Source: Culex pipiens pallens (taxonomy: Eukaryota; Arthropoda; Insecta; Diptera; Culicidae). From it: a stretch of 64,000 bases of DNA. Positions 20,561 through 32,649 of the stretch are shown one piece after another. Below the pieces are notes generated by a model. It was not told where the DNA came from and searched no databases. It saw nothing but the letters and a program-made list of their open reading frames with translations. Position 1 is the first letter of the stretch. Every line of letters starts with the position of its first letter. Made by a program: the position numbers and the translations under genes. The stretch lies in the NCBI RefSeq assembly GCF_016801865.2, contig NC_068938.1:196820429-196884428 (forward strand), read 5' to 3'.

Positions 20561-22849
20561 GAAAAAAAGAACCACCTTGTTTTACATCGTCCATGACTAT
20601 CTCCAGTGCCTTTTCATTAATAAATTGAGATTTTGATGAACTGGCAGCTCTGTTAAGAGATTTCTCTTCACTTTTAAATGTATAGATCAGAATAAATCTG
20701 GTATTTTCTCGGAACAAAGTTGGATAGGTATGAAAAAAGAGGGTTCTTTCGAAGTTTGATGGATTTGGCAAAACTTTTCTGAGATATCAAGACATAAGCT
20801 GAATTAAATGACAATTTGCATGATAATTACTTGTGGTTCAACTTTTAAGTTCCTCTTTGGAAATACATTTGATTGAGTTCTTAATTCATTTTGACTCATT
20901 TTGACTAATCTTTGTTTAATTTTAATATGATTTTAATAATTTCTCTCCAGATGTCACTTCTTTGAAGTATGAAACGTGACCCGAAAGGGAGAGCACACTG
21001 CATTTCGACAGGTACTTTACGTCACTCACGCGGCTTCGAGAGACCCCTGTCCTAAAGTAAGTGCAAACACGTGAAGATTTCTCCAAACATTTGCCGAAAG
21101 GGCAAATAGAGTTCTCCGGGTGAGGTTACTTTTATTGACTTTTCTAATGTACGCGACGCCGTTGCTGGTGAAGACAAACTTTTTATTTTTTTTTTCGAAA
21201 AGTGTCTTTCGTCACCAAGCTCGGAAATAAAATGACGGCGTCACGATTTAAAAATATTTCAATATGGTCACTGCGCGGAAAGCGGCTCAAATCCGCTAAA
21301 AAATGACAAACATTTCCAGTTCGTTAAACTCTCGTGCGACAAGTTGATAACGGGCCAAATTTCGACCCCTGTTGGTATTAAAAAAAGAGGGCTAAATTAT
21401 CATCGACAGGTGCGCGATCAATTTTGGGTTCAATCGATTGAGTTGACTTATTTGGACATGGGAGGAAGAGGTGAGTGGGACATTTATCTTGGCTGGCTCG
21501 CCAATCTCGAGGAACCGATTTGAATTGGAAGCGAAATTCGAGGGTGACAATTTTTCACAAAATGCACTCGGAAATATTTCATGACATCATGTGAGCGAAG
21601 ATATTGAGTTGATTTTAAGATCTTTAAATTGCGTTATTTTTTTTATTCACGATAAATTTGAAAAAAGATTATTACTGTTTTTAATTTACTGTACAATATT
21701 AAGCTTCTGTCTTTAAATCTCCCACTTAAACTATAATTCACCTAGCAAAATTCTTCCGCTCATAACAATTAACCCTCAATTACCGCCCCATAAATGACAG
21801 AAGGCATTAGCTGAAAAATAAAGGTTTTGCACACCTCTTTCGAAACCAGTAACCATTCCGCACCCAAATCCCACACAGTAAATCTTTCTCAATTTCTTGT
21901 ATTATTTACTGCCCGGCAATTTGCTGCCGAAACAAATTGAGTTAGTAATTGCAAGATCGCCTCGGCTAGGCCGGCCAGTGTCAACCATTAATCGTTTGTT
22001 TAGAGAGCAAAGATTTTCCGCCGATGATGGGCCGGCACCGATTTTCCCGCGGTTCGGCAGCATTAACGTGCTCTGGTCTCTGACATTACCGCGTTCTAGC
22101 GCGCGAAAACAGAGGAAAAGAACGTCCCTTTTTTGACCGGGACGATTTATGGGGGTAATTGAGGGTTAGACGGAGATTTTAGAACGGAAATTGTGCAAAA
22201 TTGATTTAACTGTAACATTGAATTAAGGTAAATATGTATTTTTTAATTCATATTCTTTCTGTTAAAATTCTAATTTTTTTGTTTCTTTCATTTGTCTCTG
22301 AAAATCCTTTAAAAAAATCATCAAAAAAGACACCCTGCCAAAGCCACGGCCAGAATTAATTAAATCACACAAATCTTCCGTAGCGGCTACTGACAAAACT
22401 ATAAACACTTAAATTAACAGAAGCTGCACTATATAGGTGCGGGGTACTGTGTGCAGTTTTCCCTTTTTCTTTTTTCCTTATTTTCAATTTCAAGTCTCGT
22501 GCAGTTTAGTCGGCTCGAAACCGGCGATGACGATGTCCCGCGAACACAGTTTCAACGGTCCCACAAACTTGATCTTTCCCAACGCACGGGGTGGTGGCCT
22601 TCAGTGCGCCGATATATTGTAGCTCTGGGGCGGGGCGGGGTCAAATAGACATGGTATTTGAAAAAAAAATTATTTAATTTTCGAGAAAAGTTTTCTGTTA
22701 TTTTTTACTTGTTTGAAATTTTTGCCAAGTAAAAAAACGGTGCAGTTTTGTTTAATGAAGACAAGAAATTTGTATAAATTTTTGAGGAAGCTTTTCCGAA
22801 ACAAGAATTTCTCCTTTTCACATTTTTTTTTAAATTTAGGTATTGATAT
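20561..22849. other. Unique segment, no gene recognised
   Basis: AT-rich to 20960, then one of the longest higher-GC islands in the window (20960-22660). It shows no recognisable exon, splice-bounded ORF, RNA gene or transposon ends. Open stretches at 21897-22136 and 22437-22648 lack domains and overlap in two frames. Confidence 0.55.
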
Positions 22850-23100
22850 ATGAATGAAAATTTGACCAGGATTCAAAAGGCACCATTTTGCATCATCCAT
22901 TTTGCAAGTATCCAAATAATATTTCCATCTGGTCATGCAAAAATGAGAGTATGAAAAGAAAAGATTATCTTGACAAGAAATTTTCTAATCGATTTTGCTT
23001 TTTGGACAATGTAGTAGATTATGATTCAGACTTCATATCACTTGAATTCATTTTTTGATCACTTTTTTACTTCCAAAATACATATTTTATAATTTTTTTT
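22850..23100 (+). repeat. Decayed FB1-like fragment
   Basis: Words such as 'caccattttgcatcatcc', 'ggtcatgcaaaaatgaga' and 'ttttctaatcgatttt' follow the FB1 arm order with heavy divergence. Confidence 0.45.
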
Positions 23101-23129
23101 TTTTGACATTTATTCTAAGTCTAATCAAC

Positions 23130-23818
23130 TTATTTAAATGTATTTTCTTTCGTTCAAAATCATATTTAGCATGTCTATCGATTATTTTTTAAATTTTTGT
23201 ATAGTTCCATTGTGTACACTGCCGTTCTACGCATAATTGTCCCATGTTGAAATAAATGCAACTGAGAAAAACGCGATTGAAATTTTTCGATCGATTTCTG
23301 TGTTTCTACGCATAATTGTCCCATGGGTCCTATATGTCTCTAATCACCCCGGTTAACATGTTATTACCATTATTTGTAACCCTCTTGCAGGTAAACAGGT
23401 GAACAAGAAAAAATGCTTCGTAAAACTCATGATTTCGTGATAGCAAATACTTGGTGGGACAATTATGCGTAGAAGTTTAACGATGGGACAAACAGACTTG
23501 GTGTTGTTTTCAATGATTTTCTGAACAAAGTACTAGATTTTATGTGTTTATCTGAAAGTATACGTAAAACTAAACTTAAAAATGATAAGAAGTCGGAATC
23601 GTCCAAAAATGACATGGGACAATTATGCGTAGAACGGCAGTACAGTAATGAAAACATTTTTTATTCGACGAAAAAAAGGTGGTAAATGCATTTTAAAACA
23701 CCTTTTTCATTCAAATGAAATAAAATTGCAATTGCTATTTTTTTATCCCCCCCCCCTGTCGATTTTGGCCAGAATCAAGGGACATAAATTTCAAAAAATA
23801 TTTGGCCAGACCGTTGCA
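23130..23818 (+). mobile_element. TTAGGC-ended element fragment carrying a MITE
   Basis: 'cgttcaaaatcatatttagcatg' type sequence before the MITE and 'gcattttaaaacacctttttc', 'ggccagaatcaaggg', 'aaaatatttgg' after it match the family interior and right end. The MITE at 23219-23640 splits it. Confidence 0.5.
23219..23640 (+). mobile_element. TA-type MITE with four TTCTACGCATAATTGTCCC sites, copy 1
   Basis: 422-bp element with ends CTGCCGTTCTACGCATAA and its inverse; TA follows the right end and CA (a likely decayed TA) precedes the left. The 22-base core occurs four times: outer pair at 23225-23246 and 23613-23634, inner pair at 23304-23325 and 23456-23474, with the two sites at each end in the same orientation. 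This is the IR/DR plan of some Tc1-like transposons. Copy 2 is at 27259-27690, inverted. Confidence 0.9.
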
Positions 23819-24264
23819 ATTTTTTTTAAGTTTATGCCCCCCCTCTTTCCCCTTCGGTTTCGGTTCGAAAAATCAGGGGACAAAAAAACATTTTTTCAAT
23901 AAACTTCAAAACTTTAATGGAAAAAGAAGTCCAATGAACTGAAAATAATTTGAAATGCATTTTCCTGCGTTTGAAATCATATTTAGCATATTTGAGACCG
24001 GCCAACTTTTTTTTGTGGAATTCTGTTGTACTGTACTGCAAAAAGTTTTGTTTTCCACAAAAAAAATATTTCGCCAATACTTTGATATTTTGAAAACTAA
24101 AGATTACAAAACATCTAGGCTGGCGTAAAATGCATTTTAAAACACTTTTTTCATTGAAATGTTTAAACCACGGTAATTTCTTTTTTTATATTTTTTATTT
24201 GTTTGCCCAGACTTTTGCCAGAGTCGAGGCACGTAAACTTCAAAAAATATTTGAAACGGCCTAA
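23811..24264 (+). mobile_element. TTAGGC-ended DNA element copy
   Basis: The left end 'ccgttgcaattttttttaag' with 'tttatgcccc' is mirrored by the right end 'ttcaaaaaatatttgaaacg' + 'gcctaa' at 24264. Interior landmarks are 'tcatatttagcatatttg', 'actgcaaaaagttttg' and 'gtaaaatgcattttaaaac'. It lies directly after another fragment of the same family. Confidence 0.6.
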
Positions 24265-24540
24265 GTTAAATAAACATTTAATTATGATTCAAAATAAAAT
24301 AAAAAAAACCCGATTTAATCCCACCAGGGGTGAGACTATAACTTCTTATAAGAATATAACTTCTTTCAATTCAAAACATCGACTTTGTTTATTTATAACG
24401 TCAGCACAAAATGATGATGATGATACAAAAAATCTCAAAATTTTGTTAAACGGACAGAGCTTAGAAAGCTCCTAGTTATTGGAATCCAATAAACTCTATT
24501 AAATAAACTTACGAAATCACGACAAAATGAAGCCTACTTA

Positions 24541-24932
24541 AAGGCGATTTTAGGAGCACACGGGAAACAAATTGTTTGTAGCCGGATGTCACAAAAGTTT
24601 TTGCATAAATATTGGACAGTTATGCAAAAACGAACAAAGCAAAAGAAACTGAAAAGCTACGATATCTTACATGTTGTATGAAACATCGGTAGACAAGCTA
24701 CTACAAACGAGTATATCTCGAGCCACAAAATATATGCGTCAGCATTCTCGCGCCAGTATTCGAAGCTCAACTTGACAACTTTTCGACTTGGCGACGAAGC
24801 GTCGAAATGCAGTGTGATTTTTTAGCGATTTTTCCGATTTGAATTCATGCTGTATCGTCTTATTTACGAAAAATGACGTCCAGCGATAAAGTAAAACCTA
24901 TACTTTTCTTTAGTAAGAAAGGCAAAAACTAA
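24541..24932 (+). repeat. Dispersed repeat with hairpin end, copy 1
   Basis: The last 137 bases (24796-24932) match 25727-25872: 'tgcagtgtgattttttagcg', 'catgctgtatcgtcttattt', 'aatgacgtccagc', and the end hairpin TTTCTTTAGTAAGAAAGG. Sequence upstream of 24796 is not shared. It could be a rolling-circle or pol III-related repeat; class not determined. Confidence 0.6.
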
Positions 24933-25241
24933 ATCGTTCTAAAAATTGATCGGGATTGCCGATCGATGTCAAATTTGTTTCAGATGCTCATGGCCTTTAC
25001 TATGAATGTAGGAAGAAATTTCGGATAAATTTTGAAACGAAAAATGTTCGCGAAGGTCACCCGGTAGGATTTTATTTTTTTAGGGATTTTTTTTCTTATG
25101 GTAGGTTAATCAAACGGCTCTAACTACAGAACCATATGATGAATCTGGGTGAAAATTTGGGAGCTCGAAAAATGCAATTTTTGAGATAAAAAAAAGATAT
25201 GAAAATGACAAATTTTGACCATATTTTCATTAGAAAACTGA

Positions 25242-25249
25242 GTATTTTG
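25242..25249. repeat. SINE target-site duplication, left
   Basis: GTATTTTG, repeated at 25471-25478. Confidence 0.75.
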
Positions 25250-25470
25250 GGTCTCGTGGCGCAGGGGTAGCGGCTTCGGCTGCCGATCCCGATGATGCTA
25301 TGAGACGCGGGTTCGATTCCCGCCTTATCCACTGAGCTTCTATCGGATGGTGAAGTAAAACGTCGGTCCCGGTTTCTCCTGTCTCGTCAGAGGCGCTGGA
25401 GCAGAAATCCCACGTTAGAGGAAGGCCATGCCCCGGGGGGCGTAGTGCCAATAGTTTCGTTTTTTTTTTC
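25250..25470 (+). mobile_element. tRNA-derived SINE, apparently full length
   Basis: 221-bp element. The tRNA-like head has box A (TGGCGCAGGGGTAGCGG, 25257-25273) and box B (GGGTTCGATTCCCGCC, about 25309-25324) of a pol III promoter. A non-tRNA body follows (CCGGTTTCTCCTGTCTCGTC, GGAAGGCCATGCCCCGG) and a T-rich end, flanked by an 8-bp duplication. It is much more GC-rich than its surroundings. A single tRNA head is visible, so it is not the dimeric Twin type of Culex. It needs LINE machinery in trans. Confidence 0.9.
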
Positions 25471-25478
25471 GTATTTTG
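25471..25478. repeat. SINE target-site duplication, right
   Basis: GTATTTTG, a copy of 25242-25249 directly after the SINE's T-rich end. Confidence 0.75.
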
Positions 25479-25726
25479 TTGAAAAGTCTGGCCACATCCG
25501 AAAACAGATGAATATTTCGAAATTTGAGTGGCAACTCGTCCAGGTTCAGCACACTAGCTTTCATCTGCATTCAGAAGAATCAAAATCGGATTCAGGGGAG
25601 CTGAGAACGACGCGACACAAAATTTGGCAAAATTTTACCACACACGAACATCACTCGATCTCCACGGAATTTATTTTCTCAAAATTCGAGGGTTGGAGAT
25701 AGACGAGTTCTGTCAAGATGAATCGA

Positions 25727-25872
25727 TAGAGCGTCGAAAATCGATGCAGTGTGATTTTTTAGCGATTTTTCCGATTAAAATTCATGCTGTATCGTCTTAT
25801 TTACGAAGATGAAAATGACGTCCAGCCATAAAGTAAAACCTATACCTTTCTTTAGTAAGAAAGGTAAAAACA
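25727..25872 (+). repeat. Dispersed repeat with hairpin end, copy 2
   Basis: This matches 24796-24932 in the same orientation, again ending in the hairpin TTTCTTTAGTAAGAAAGG followed by TAAAAAC. The region between the two copies (24933-25726) holds the SINE and sequence I do not recognise. Confidence 0.65.
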
Positions 25873-27256
25873 TTAAAAGTTATCATATTTATGGTATATT
25901 TGACGTAATCAATTTAATTTGCTCATTTTTAAGATGAAACTGTACGAAATACAGTGACTATCAAAGTCAAACTTGAAATTACGAGAGCAAGGTAGAATTT
26001 TTATCTTTTATTTGTAAATTCAAAGTTTACATAAAAAATTTGGCAAAATTACATAAAAATGTAAATGTACACCTTCAAATTTTCAACTCGTGGGATTTAG
26101 CTTTTTTTTTTACCGTGTATTTAGCAAACTTTTGATACTGTACCATTGACTTAAGATAACTGCATTTTTTTATGTTTTCTAAAAAAATAAATTATAACGT
26201 TCCTCTCACCCCCACTCCCCCCAAACAGTCCACGAAGAAAAGCAGGGGGTTGGCCCTGTTTGTCTGGCACGATGCATCGCGATGCTGCTGCAATTGCACA
26301 AAAAAAAACCGAACAGCAAAATCGAATCGGCTCAGTCCATTCCTCCTCCGTCGAGGTCACTTGGCGAGGAAGTGAACGATGCTTTTTCCTTCGTCTTCTT
26401 ATTTTCGTTGACTCTGGCCTACCGCCAAAAAAACACTGCAAATGCGTAAATACACTTGCTGATGTGCACTCCCGACTTGTCAATTGCGGCGCACAAGTGT
26501 GACAAGTGTATTTTCGAACGGAAGTCGGAGATATCCGTGGGTGAGAATGATAAAAAGCGGAAATCAGTTCGTTTTGGATGAGCGAAATTAAAATTCCACA
26601 AAAATAAATAAGGCGAGATAAGAAAAAAATGTGTGACACTCAATCCGCTGAGCGATTAAAGCCGGCAGTAAATGTTTGACTTAACAAGATAAGAATCCGG
26701 AGTTTGTGGATTTTCGACCCTCAGCGATAACACATCCACGACCCGTGAAATCCATCATCATGTGTCAACGGTGACAAGTTCCACCTTGTCGCACAATTAA
26801 ATGCGAACAAAAGATAAGAATTTTCCATTCAGCTCTGCAAAACCTTTTCGTCCATTCACAAGCAAGAGGATAATTTATTATTACCGACGTTTACCGACTT
26901 TTATTCACTACACAGGAGTGAAAAAAGGTCACAAAAAGGAAATCATGAATCGAGCCGAGGTCTCCATTGTTGAACTTGGCGGTTCATGGACTGATTGACT
27001 TTTGCAAGGACCTGCCATTGTGTGACGGGAAAATTCACAGAATTTCCAGCCCTTGGGGCGTCGCAGCCAGCGACTCGCAGGTGCACCGAAAGTCACCATT
27101 AATGACTTGAAAGCAGACTACTAACCAGTTTTGTGAATGTTCGTTCTTTTTGTCCAAAATAGACGAGAAAAAAAAATGACGAGATCCGTTTTATATTTAT
27201 AAACATTTTTATTTTTTTTGTAGATTTTCACAAAATCTTAATTTTTTAATGATCTA
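25873..27256. other. Unique segment, no gene recognised
   Basis: AT-rich to 26160, then a higher-GC island (26160-27130). The minus strand has a 162-codon stop-free stretch (26151-26639), but it shows no domain, is overlapped by open stretches in other frames, and starts in AT-rich sequence, so I do not call it a gene. Confidence 0.5.
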
Positions 27257-27258
27257 TA

Positions 27259-27690
27259 CTGCCGTTCTACGCATAATTGTCCCATGTCAGTTTTGGACGA
27301 TTTTGACTTAATGACATTTTTAAGTTTAGTCTGATGTGTACTTTAAGAAAAACACATAAAATCTGGTACTTTGTTCGGAAACTCATTAAAAACAACACCA
27401 AGTCTGTTTGTCCCAACGTTAAACTTCTACGCATAATTGTCCCACCAAGTATTTTCTTACACAGAATCATTAGTTTTACTAAGCATTATGTCTTGTTTAC
27501 CTGTTGTATAGCAAGAGAATCACAAATAAGGGCGATAAACTGCTAACTGGGGCGATTAGGGACACATAGGGCGAATAGGAACCCACGGGACAATTATGCG
27601 TAGAAACACAGAAATCGGTCGAAAAATTTCAATCGTGTTTTTCTCATTTGCACTTTTTTGAACATGGGACAATTATGCGTAGAACGGCAG
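27259..27690 (-). mobile_element. TA-type MITE with four TTCTACGCATAATTGTCCC sites, copy 2
   Basis: 432-bp element with TA on both sides (27257-27258 and 27691-27692). The ends read CTGCCGTTCTACGCATAA and the inverse. Core sites are at 27265-27286, 27425-27444, 27587-27605 and 27663-27684. Its interior is the inverse of copy 1 at 23219-23640, including the stretch 'cagaaatcggtcgaaaaatt'. Confidence 0.92.
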
Positions 27691-27692
27691 TA

Positions 27693-28227
27693 TATGTATA
27701 AAAAATTTCAACGGTTTTGTTCGAACGCGAATCAGTTCAATATGGAGCGTCGGATGGAGGTGCTCTTTGTTGCGTTAGGTTCGTATAAGCCCAAGGAAGG
27801 TTCTTACGCCAAAAAGTGGCAACTTTGGCCACTCTGGAACCGATTCCGGAAAATCTGCAGATTGTATGGAAAAAGCTGCGTAAAATCAAATTTTGATCAT
27901 AGGAGGCTGAACAAGGAAAAAGCTAAAAACGTAAACAAACGAAAAAGGAAAAGACGAAGCTTTTCGGGTAAGGCTTGTTTTCTATACAAAAAATCATAAA
28001 TTCGAAATCAAAACGCCTGTTGCCAGCTCAAATAAAGAAAAATCAAGTTTTGCAAATTTCCAAAAAGGTAATTTTTGAAAAAAATATAAGGAATTTAATA
28101 AAAATCAATAGCATATTGCTCTTTTACCCAAAACTGTCATACAAATATTGCTTAAAAATATTCAAAAGAAAAAAAAACTGCTAAACATTTTTGTTTGCCA
28201 TTTTTAAATATTATATTAGAGTGTAAC
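27693..28227. other. AT-rich segment, no gene recognised
   Basis: The plus strand is open for 113 codons (27658-27999), rich in Lys and Arg, but it begins inside the MITE and has no domain. No other feature seen. Confidence 0.5.
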
Positions 28228-28617
28228 AAAATAGTAGTTTATGCAACAAGTTGCAAAAAGAGGATTTTTTCAGCACGAGTCGTACATTTATGCAACGAGG
28301 TTCACCGAGTTGGATAAATACGAAGAGTGCTGAAAAAATCAAGTTTTGCAACGAGTTCCATACAACATTTTTTGCAATTCCAAAAAAAACACTGAGTGAA
28401 ATTGTTTGTAAAATTTTCATATATTTTGTCAATAAATCGTTTAAATCAAAAAATGTCGAAAAGTGTTACCATTTGAGTGCTGTAAAGTAGAACTTTTCAG
28501 CATTTATTTTGAAAAGTGTTGCTATTCGATTCTGTTATTTTTGGTACAGAAAAGTAGGCTATTTCGTCGTTCAAGAATGACAGGAAAAGTAAGTAGTTTC
28601 ACGACGGAATTGCAAAA
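28228..28617 (-). mobile_element. Hairpin-ended element, copy D
   Basis: Inverse orientation: it begins AAAATAGTAGTTTATGC and contains the hairpin (CAGCACGAGTCGTACATTTA ... AGTGCTGAAAAAA). The inverted motif TTTTTTGCAATTCC lies at 28368-28381, and it ends CGACGGAATTGCAAAA. Confidence 0.8.
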
Positions 28618-28976
28618 ATGTCTTTTTGGCGGGCATTCAAGGGTTTGTTTCGGTGGGCATACGAAGCCCAAATCCAAAATATGAGCTTGATTGGACGTAA
28701 CAGGAGCTGGCGCTTTGCATTTGAATTTTAAATGGGATTTAACCCGTAAAAAACATTTTTTTTCAAAAATGTCAGTTTTTCTTAATATTATATAGATAAG
28801 AACAGAAAATTGAACTATTAAACTATGGCTATTGAAGGATTTTATTATTTCAGGAAATGTTTTTAAACTAAAACAAAACTGAATATTTTCATAAAAAACA
28901 TTCACCCTAGAATGCCTTCAAAATAAAAACTGTGCACGTTATTAAAAAATATGCCTTTGTAGTTCCCTAACATATA
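28618..28976. other. Short AT-rich spacer, nothing recognised
   Basis: No gene or repeat end is seen here. A small GC-richer patch occurs at 28626-28715. Confidence 0.45.
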
Positions 28977-29100
28977 AGGGGTTGTTCAAAAATTACGTCT
29001 CGAGTTTTTTTGATCGAGGCTTCTGGACAATCCCCCCCCCCCTTCCAAAAAGACTTCCCTTCCACCCTTTATGTGTGGACGTAATATTTGAACTACCCCT
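28977..29100. mobile_element. Short MITE with AGGGGTTGTTCAAAAATTAC ends
   Basis: About 124 bp. AGGGGTTGTTCAAAAATTAC and ACGTC at the left are mirrored by GACGTAATATTTGAACTACC + CCT at 29078-29100. Short TA-like flanks. A C-run lies in the middle. Similar elements are common in insects. Confidence 0.75.
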
Positions 29101-29151
29101 AAAAAAGTAGATAATCAAAAAATATATTTTCTTTGGAAACTTTACGTTCAG

Positions 29152-31012
29152 TAAAAAATGTAAAAATGTAAAAATGTAAAAATGTAAAAATTTAAAAATG
29201 TAAAAATGTAAAAATGTAAAAATGTAAAAATGTAAAAATGTAAAAATGTAAAAATGTAAAAATGTAAAAATGTAAAAATGTAAAAATGTAAAAATGTAAA
29301 AATGTAAAAATGTAAAAATGTAAAAATGTAAAAATGTAAAAATGTAAAAATGTAAAAATGTAAAAATGTAAAAATGTAAAAATGTAAAAATGTAAAAATG
29401 TAAAAATGTAAAAATGTAAAAATGTAAAAATGTAAAAATGTAAAAATGTAAAAATGTAAAAATGTAAAAATGTAAAAATGTAAAAATGTAAAAATGTAAA
29501 AATGTAAAAATGTAAAAATGTAAAAATGTAAAAATGTAAAAATGTAAAAATGTAAAAATGTAAAAATGTAAAAATGTAAAAATGTAAAAATGTAAAAATG
29601 TAAAAATGTAAAAATGTAAAAATGTAAAAATGTAAAAATGTAAAAATGTAAAAATGTAAAAATGTAAAAATGTAAAAATGTAAAAATGTAAAAATGTAAA
29701 AATGTAAAAATGTAAAAATGTAAAAATGTAAAAATGTAAAAATGTAAAAATGTAAAAATGTAAAAATGTAAAAATGTAAAAATGTAAAAATGTAAAAATG
29801 TAAAAATGTAAAAATGTAAAAATGTAAAAATGTAAAAATGTAAAAATGTAAAAATGTAAAAATGTAAAAATGTAAAAATGTAAAAATGTAAAAATGTAAA
29901 AATGTAAAAATGTAAAAATGTAAAAATGTAAAAATGTAAAAATGTAAAAATGTAAAAATGTAAAAATGTAAAAATGTAAAAATGTAAAAATGTAAAAATG
30001 TAAAAATGTAAAAATGTAAAAATGTAAAAATGTAAAAATGTAAAAATGTAAAAATGTAAAAATGTAAAAATGTAAAAATGTAAAAATGTAAAAATGTAAA
30101 AATGTAAAAATGTAAAAATGTAAAAATGTAAAAATGTAAAAATGTAAAAATGTAAAAATGTAAAAATGTAAAAATGTAAAAATGTAAAAATGTAAAAATG
30201 TAAAAATGTAAAAATGTAAAAATGTAAAAATGTAAAAATGTAAAAATGTAAAAATGTAAAAATGTAAAATGTAAAAATGTAAAAATGTAAAAATGTAAAA
30301 ATGTAAAAATGTAAAAATGTAAAAATGTAAAAATGTAAAAATGTAAAAATGTAAAAATGTAAAAATGTAAAAATGTAAAAATGTAAAAATGTAAAAATGT
30401 AAAAATGTAAAAATGTAAAAATGTAAAAATGTGAAAATGTAAAAATGTAAAAATGTAAAAATGTAAAAATGTAAAAATGTAAAAATGTAAAAATGTAAAA
30501 ATGTAAAAATGTAAAAATGTAAAAATGTAAAAATGTGAAAATGTAAAAATGTAAAAAATGTGAAAATGTAAAAATGTAAAAATGTAAAAATGTAAAAATG
30601 TAAAAATTTAAAAATGTAAAAATGTAAAAATGTAAAAATGTAAAAATGTAAAAATGTAAAAATGTAAAAATGTAAAAATGTAAAAATGTAAAAATGTAAA
30701 AATGTAAAAATGTAAAAATGTAAAAATGTAAAAATGTAAAAATGTAAAAATGTAAAAATGTAAAAATGTAAAAATGTAAAAATGTAAAAATGTAAAAATG
30801 TAAAAATGTAAAAATGTAAAAATGTAAAAATGTAAAAATGTAAAAATGTAAAAATGTAAAAATGTAAAAATGTAAAAATGTAAAAATGTAAAAATGTAAA
30901 AATGTAAAAATGTAAAAATGTAAAAATGTAAAAATGTAAAAATGTAAAAATGTTAAAATGTTAAAATGTAAAAATGTAAAAATGTAAAAATGTAAAAATG
31001 TAAAAATGTAAA
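29152..31012. repeat. 8-bp satellite (TAAAAATG)n, about 1.86 kb
   Basis: About 230 head-to-tail copies of TAAAAATG with very few variants: one 7-bp unit near 30264, one 9-bp unit near 30553, GTGAAAATG units near 30430-30560, TTTAAAA units near 29185 and 30605, and TTAAAATG near the right edge. The plus strand has no C in the whole array. Longer open frames are absent because the unit carries TAA. Confidence 0.98.
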
Positions 31013-32649
31013 CCTATCTTTTGATACATAATCATGACTTTTGAAAACAAGCAACATCGAAAGTCAACAAAGTTTTATTTCTTACATTTTTTTATTTCGG
31101 GTCAGACTTAATTGGCGTAACGCGCTCACATTTGGCAGCAAATTCACAATAAATTGGGCGTGTAGCACCGACTGTTGGGAAAATGGCAAAACCACAACCA
31201 GTTTGTCCCACATCCGCCCCGTCTGCCCGAGGTTTGTTCGGCGATCGTCACCATATTGCCGTATCTGTTGATCATCTGATCCATTTACGACAGGCTTATA
31301 AAGTTAGCGTAAATAGTGCGTGAAATTTGGTCGATTCTTGCTCCACAGTGGGTTGGGAGGGACTTATAAACATGATATTATTGCATTTCATTATTCTTAG
31401 CTTGAAGATTATTGAAGAAGAAAAAACATTCATAAAATAAATTAAAAAACAGACATTGTGTAATCACATTCAATAGAATATCAGTCGTCAAAAACAATTT
31501 ATAAAAAAAAACAATTAAAATATCACAACTGTACCAGATTGATAAACAGGCCTCGTTATTTTATAACCACCGAATGGGAAGTGGTTTTCTGTCCTACACA
31601 AATTTCCATCCAAGAGAAAAAAAATAAATCATTGGATTCCGTTTTTTTTTATTGTCGGAACAAAACATCGATTAAATTGTTTACCAACTCCGGTGGCAGC
31701 GGCGGCGCGGTCGACTATTTTCGTTCTGTTTATTTGGATTCGTCGCTAATTTGTGCATCTAGTGGAGGGAAATTAAAAATAAACAATTCTATTCAATGTG
31801 GGAGAATGGGGCGCCAAATCAGACAACTAACATTTTTTCTTTTCATTTAGCTTCTGCGGATCACATTGGAGCTATAGAAAAAAATCGCTTTTGCTAACTT
31901 TGCAATTAAAGCTGGGACAAATCACAGACCATTTATTTATGCTCCGTCTAGACGTTCAACAACGTTTTGATTAGGCTTCAGAAAATTCAGGAAGCAGACG
32001 ATGATGTCAAAGAAAGTGCTAACCTTGAAGAAATTTTGTTTAAAGTAAATCGAGAGTTGAAATCCAAGAAATAATGGTTATGAATCACCTTCATTCGAGT
32101 CTAAACAATTCATTAGCAAAATTGACCATTTAAGCACAAAACTGACTCATCCATACCGTCTCTAAATCTATTAGTACACAATTCGTGCAAACCCTTCTTC
32201 ACTAACTATATACCTTAACAGAAACGTAAACTGCACCAGAGTCAGTCAGAGAGAGAAACAGGAAAGGTGTTTGCATACACAAACCGGCCGCGAACCGTCG
32301 TAAGTTCTGTTTATTTAGCTAGCCAGGTAAGCTCCTCCCGCACCGGGGTAAATATTTGGATTTCACACCGAAATTGAAAATAAATACCCATTTTATGACG
32401 AACTAAATCATATCGGGTACAGGTTCAAATTTGCACATATGTACTTGGCAGTGCTGCAAAATAGCCACATTCGATGGTGTTGGAGTGGGGAAATTTGGCT
32501 TTTTGCTGTCGAGAAAAAAAATGTGCACACATAAATGAAAGCATGAAATTATTTTTTTTTTCAAAAACTTATTACAATGATTTTTTTTATTTTGTAAATT
32601 TTTATTCAATTTCCTAAGTCAAAAGAAGAATAGTTCTCTTTAATCTGGC
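31013..32649. other. Unique segment, no gene recognised
   Basis: Higher-GC islands (31080-31370, 31660-31860, 32200-32350) alternate with AT-rich DNA. Open stretches at 31041-31271 and 31539-31850 are short and lack domains. No transposon termini found. Confidence 0.5.

Noticed and set aside
24905..24932. Helitron 3' end (hairpin followed by CTRR)
   Set aside because: Copy 1 has CTAA after the hairpin but copy 2 has CATT at the same place, so the signature is not consistent.
25250..25330. A functional tRNA gene
   Set aside because: The tRNA-like part runs straight into a SINE body with a target duplication around the whole, so it is a SINE head.
25250..25470. SINE identified as the dimeric Twin family of Culex
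   Set aside because: Only one tRNA-like head with box A and box B is visible; the second half has no tRNA features.
26151..26639. 162-codon open stretch on the minus strand
   Set aside because: No domain, overlapping open frames on both strands, and no splice or promoter context. It looks like chance in a GC-richer island.
29152..31012. CRISPR array
   Set aside because: Units are 8 bp with no spacers; it is a simple satellite in eukaryotic DNA.
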